DNA of 24,723 nt from JAHCHG01 sp038251885 (GTDB lineage Bacteria > Acidobacteriota > Blastocatellia > Pyrinomonadales > Pyrinomonadaceae): the NCBI GenBank assembly GCA_038251885.1, contig JBBSAX010000056.1:1-24723 (forward strand). The letters run 5' to 3'. Below the pieces are notes generated by a model. That model was given only the letters and a program-made list of their open reading frames with translations. It was not told the DNA's origin and ran no database searches. The first letter of the stretch is position 1. Each line of letters opens with the position of its first letter. The position numbers and the translations under genes are program-made. Below, one piece after another: positions 22,749 to 24,723 of this stretch.

Positions 22749-23225
22749 GTGTCTAAATCTGAATTATCAAACAATTGGCGCGGGCGAATTTTTCGTTACG
22801 CGCCTTTAATTTTGTGGATCGGCATTGTGCTTTTTGCTTCAACGACGACGGGTTCGATGTCTAATACCTCACGTATTATTCGTCCTCTTTTGGAATTTAT
22901 TTTTCCAACTGCGCCGGAAGAAACTTTGTTGATTTATCACGGCTATATCCGCAAAATGGCGCATTTGACCGAATATGGAGTTCTGGCTTTTTGGGCTTCA
23001 CGCGCTTTTTGGAATTCTTCTGTTAAAGTTTTGCGAAAATACTGGTTTTTAGTTGCTTTTGTTTTAGCTGTGATGGTTGCTTTAATTGATGAATATAATC
23101 AGAGTTTTAATACGGCAAGAACGGGTTCGATTTATGATGTTTTAATAGATGCTTCGGGCGCAATTGTTGTGGTAATCATACTTTTCGTGTATAAATTTAT
23201 TCGTCAAAAAAAGGAAACAATCTGA
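22749..23225 (+). CDS. VanZ-like membrane protein
   Basis: The 158-residue protein starts with GTG (22749) and has the VanZ-like pattern: RKMAHLTEYGVLAFWASRAF, then DEYNQSFNTARTGSIYDVLIDASGA. Membrane helices lie at about 19-34, 70-88, 98-114 and 131-149. Vancomycin-cluster VanZ confers teicoplanin resistance, but most relatives are of unknown role; no resistance should be assumed. The first ATG comes only at about residue 37, past the first helix, which supports the GTG. Apparently transcribed with atpG. Confidence 0.85.
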   Translation: MSKSELSNNWRGRIFRYAPLILWIGIVLFASTTTGSMSNTSRIIRPLLEFIFPTAPEETLLIYHGYIRKMAHLTEYGVLAFWASRAFWNSSVKVLRKYWFLVAFVLAVMVALIDEYNQSFNTARTGSIYDVLIDASGAIVVVIILFVYKFIRQKKETI

Positions 23226-23367
23226 TGTGATTTAGAACAAGTAAACTCGTTCGTATTTTAAAATTTTGTTTCGGAAGATTTTTGTGAGATATTTATAACG
23301 AACAATAAACGGCTCAAAACCGTATATCAATTGAGCGATTTGAGAAATTAAAGGAGAAAATTAAAAG

Positions 23368-24540
23368 ATGGGACTTTGGGATAAGGTTAAAAACGAAGCG
23401 TTAAATCAGTTTATTGAAGTTATCGAATGGCTGGACGAATCGAAAGATACGATTCTTTATCGGTTTCCGGTTCACGGACAGGAAATTAAAAATGGAGCGC
23501 AATTGATCGTGCGCGAATCGCAATCGGCGGTTTTCGTTCACGAAGGACAGGTTGCCGACGTTTTCGGTCCGGGAAAATACACGATTGACGGCGGAAATAC
23601 GCCGATTTTATCGAAACTCGGCGCGTGGAAATTCGGCTTTAATTCGCCTTTCAAATCGGAAGTTTATTTTGTCAATACGAAACAATTTACCGATATGAAA
23701 TGGGGAACATCAAACCCGATTATGCTCCGCGATGCGGATTTCGGCATTGTTCGACTTCGCGCTTTCGGTGCATATTCTCTGCGCGTCGCCGATCCTTCAA
23801 CCTTTATCCGCGAGGTTGCCGGAACAAACGGACATTTCGATACCGAAGATATTGACGAACAACTAAAACGCTCGATTGTTACGGAATTTTCCGATGCGGT
23901 CGGCGAAATGAAAATTCCCGCGCTCGATCTTGCCGCGCAATACAAAGAAATCGGTGAAGCGATTCGCGCCAAAATTAATGAAGATTTCAGCACTTACGGG
24001 CTTGAGGTTACAAAATTTTACGTTGAAAACGTCAGCCTTCCGCCCGAAGTCGAAGCGGCGATGGACAAACGCGCTTCGATGGGTGCACTCGGCGATGCCA
24101 GCAAATATATGCAGTTTCAAGCCGCAGATGCCTTGCGCGATGCGGCGCAAAACGAAGGCGGCGGCGCAGGTTTAGGCGCAGGTTTGGGCGCAGGTTTTGC
24201 CGTCGGCGGTCAGATGGCAAACGCTTTCGGCGGTAATGTCGGAGGGCAACAGCAACAGCAAGGCGGCAGTCAAGGTCAATCATCAGCCGCGCAAACCGTT
24301 CCGTGTCCGAATTGCGGTAAGCAAAATGATCCGGGCAAAAAATTCTGCGGCGAATGCGGCGGAAAAATGGAATTTGCCAAAGTTCCTTGCGTAAAATGCG
24401 GGGCAGAACTCCGCGAAGGTGCAAAATTCTGTTCGGAATGCGGTTCAACGCAAGAAAAACAGAAATGTTCCGAATGTGAAAACGAACTCGCTCCGGGCGC
24501 AAAATTCTGCAATGAATGCGGAAAGAAAACCGAAGAATAA
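23368..24540 (+). CDS. SPFH-domain protein with three C-terminal zinc ribbons
   Basis: The 390-residue protein opens with GLWDKVKNEALNQFIEVIEWLD, as in the stomatin/prohibitin-like COG4260 family (YdjI-like), and carries an SPFH domain to about residue 235. A Gly/Ala/Gln-rich linker (265-305) leads to three zinc ribbons: CPNCG...CGECG (313-331), CVKCG...CSECG (341-359) and CSECE...CNECG (367-385). The function is unknown; SPFH proteins scaffold membrane assemblies or bind proteases, and the zinc ribbons suggest a partner-binding end. A strong ribosome site (AAAGGAG) lies 11 nt before the ATG. It is 142 nt after the VanZ-like gene, probably with its own promoter. Confidence 0.9.
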   Translation: MGLWDKVKNEALNQFIEVIEWLDESKDTILYRFPVHGQEIKNGAQLIVRESQSAVFVHEGQVADVFGPGKYTIDGGNTPILSKLGAWKFGFNSPFKSEVYFVNTKQFTDMKWGTSNPIMLRDADFGIVRLRAFGAYSLRVADPSTFIREVAGTNGHFDTEDIDEQLKRSIVTEFSDAVGEMKIPALDLAAQYKEIGEAIRAKINEDFSTYGLEVTKFYVENVSLPPEVEAAMDKRASMGALGDASKYMQFQAADALRDAAQNEGGGAGLGAGLGAGFAVGGQMANAFGGNVGGQQQQQGGSQGQSSAAQTVPCPNCGKQNDPGKKFCGECGGKMEFAKVPCVKCGAELREGAKFCSECGSTQEKQKCSECENELAPGAKFCNECGKKTEE

Positions 24541-24560
24541 GTAAAGGTAAAAGTCAGAAG

Positions 24561-24605
24561 GTAAAAGGTAAAACTCGGAAATCGCTTTTGAGTTTTACCT
24601 TTTAC
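24561..24605 (+). terminator. Heptamer inverted repeat, probable terminator of the SPFH gene
   Basis: GTAAAAGGTAAAACTC (24561-24576) pairs perfectly over 16 bp with 24590-24605 around a 13-nt loop. More GTAAAAG-type heptamers flank both arms (24541-24560 and up to about 24620). It starts 20 nt after the stop codon and is followed by T-rich sequence, so it can end transcription. Confidence 0.6.
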
Positions 24606-24679
24606 TCTTTACCTTTTACTTGAAAAAATTTTGAGTTAAAATTTTACAAGGCAAGAGCCACTTTAATATCAGTAAATAG

Positions 24680-24723
24680 TTTGAAATATTAAGGGCAGAA
24701 GCCCGCGCGTAAGCAAAGGCGCA
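24680..24723. other. Short GC-rich motif at the window edge, possibly part of a dispersed repeat
   Basis: After about 55 nt of AT-rich sequence, the end holds a GGGC-AGAA-GCCC hairpin followed by GCGCGTAAGCAAAGGCGCA, very different in base composition from its surroundings. It looks like the start of a short interspersed element or an RNA gene cut by the edge. No start codon or gene can be assigned. Confidence 0.3.

Noticed and set aside
22749..23225. Glycopeptide resistance gene vanZ
   Set aside because: Only the general VanZ-like fold is shown; no vanA-type cluster is nearby, so a resistance role is unsupported.

Overview
The window looks like a chromosomal stretch of a moderately AT-rich, Gram-negative-type bacterium. 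The gene set fits Acidobacteriota, perhaps a Blastocatellia-like lineage: separate b and b' ATP synthase subunits, a split atp cluster, a GH15 glucoamylase-like enzyme, an RRM/Gly-rich RNA-binding protein, and a selenocysteine tRNA. That assignment is an inference from gene content and needs a tree. No phage, insertion sequence, integrase or CRISPR array was seen.

Layout. 1-875 (-): membrane-anchored metallophosphoesterase, cut by the window edge. 1029-2819 (-): signal peptide peptidase SppA. 3158-3670 (+): small Cys-based protein phosphatase, behind a clear promoter and a repeat/hairpin block, and followed by about 350 bp without a recognisable gene. 4022-7125 (-): pyruvate kinase, a PIN-toxin/antitoxin pair and an AlbA_2 (Schlafen-type) protein. 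7136-9611 (-): RDD membrane protein overlapping a GH15 glycosidase. 9656-9880 (+): possible 74-residue membrane protein ending in a long hairpin. 10040-10696 (-): GTP cyclohydrolase II. 11102-11467 (+): RRM protein with a roughly 240-nt leader. 11558-16769 (-): methyltransferase, topA, YkgJ-type Cys-cluster protein and dprA. 16879-16977 (-): selC, tRNA-Sec(UCA). 17185-22724 (+): atpF', atpF, atpH, two AT-rich genes of unknown function, atpA, atpG. 22749-23225 (+): VanZ-like protein. 23368-24540 (+): SPFH protein with three C-terminal zinc ribbons.

How the genes relate. The atp cluster encodes the stator (b', b, delta), alpha and gamma subunits of F1Fo-ATP synthase. The a, c, beta and epsilon genes are not here, so the enzyme is encoded at two or more loci. 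The most unusual feature is the pair at 18837-20220 placed inside this operon with almost no spacing. The first gene has a Cys...His arrangement like papain-fold hydrolases and the second is a probable lipoprotein. dprA and topA are often neighbours in bacteria; here a YkgJ-family gene separates them. selC shows that the cell probably makes selenoproteins, though selA, selB and selD are not in view.

Several intergenic spacers carry inverted or tandem repeats built from 7- to 9-nt units (928-1006, 16842-16869, 21772-21830, 24561-24605). The units differ in sequence but share one design. Some of them probably serve as terminators.
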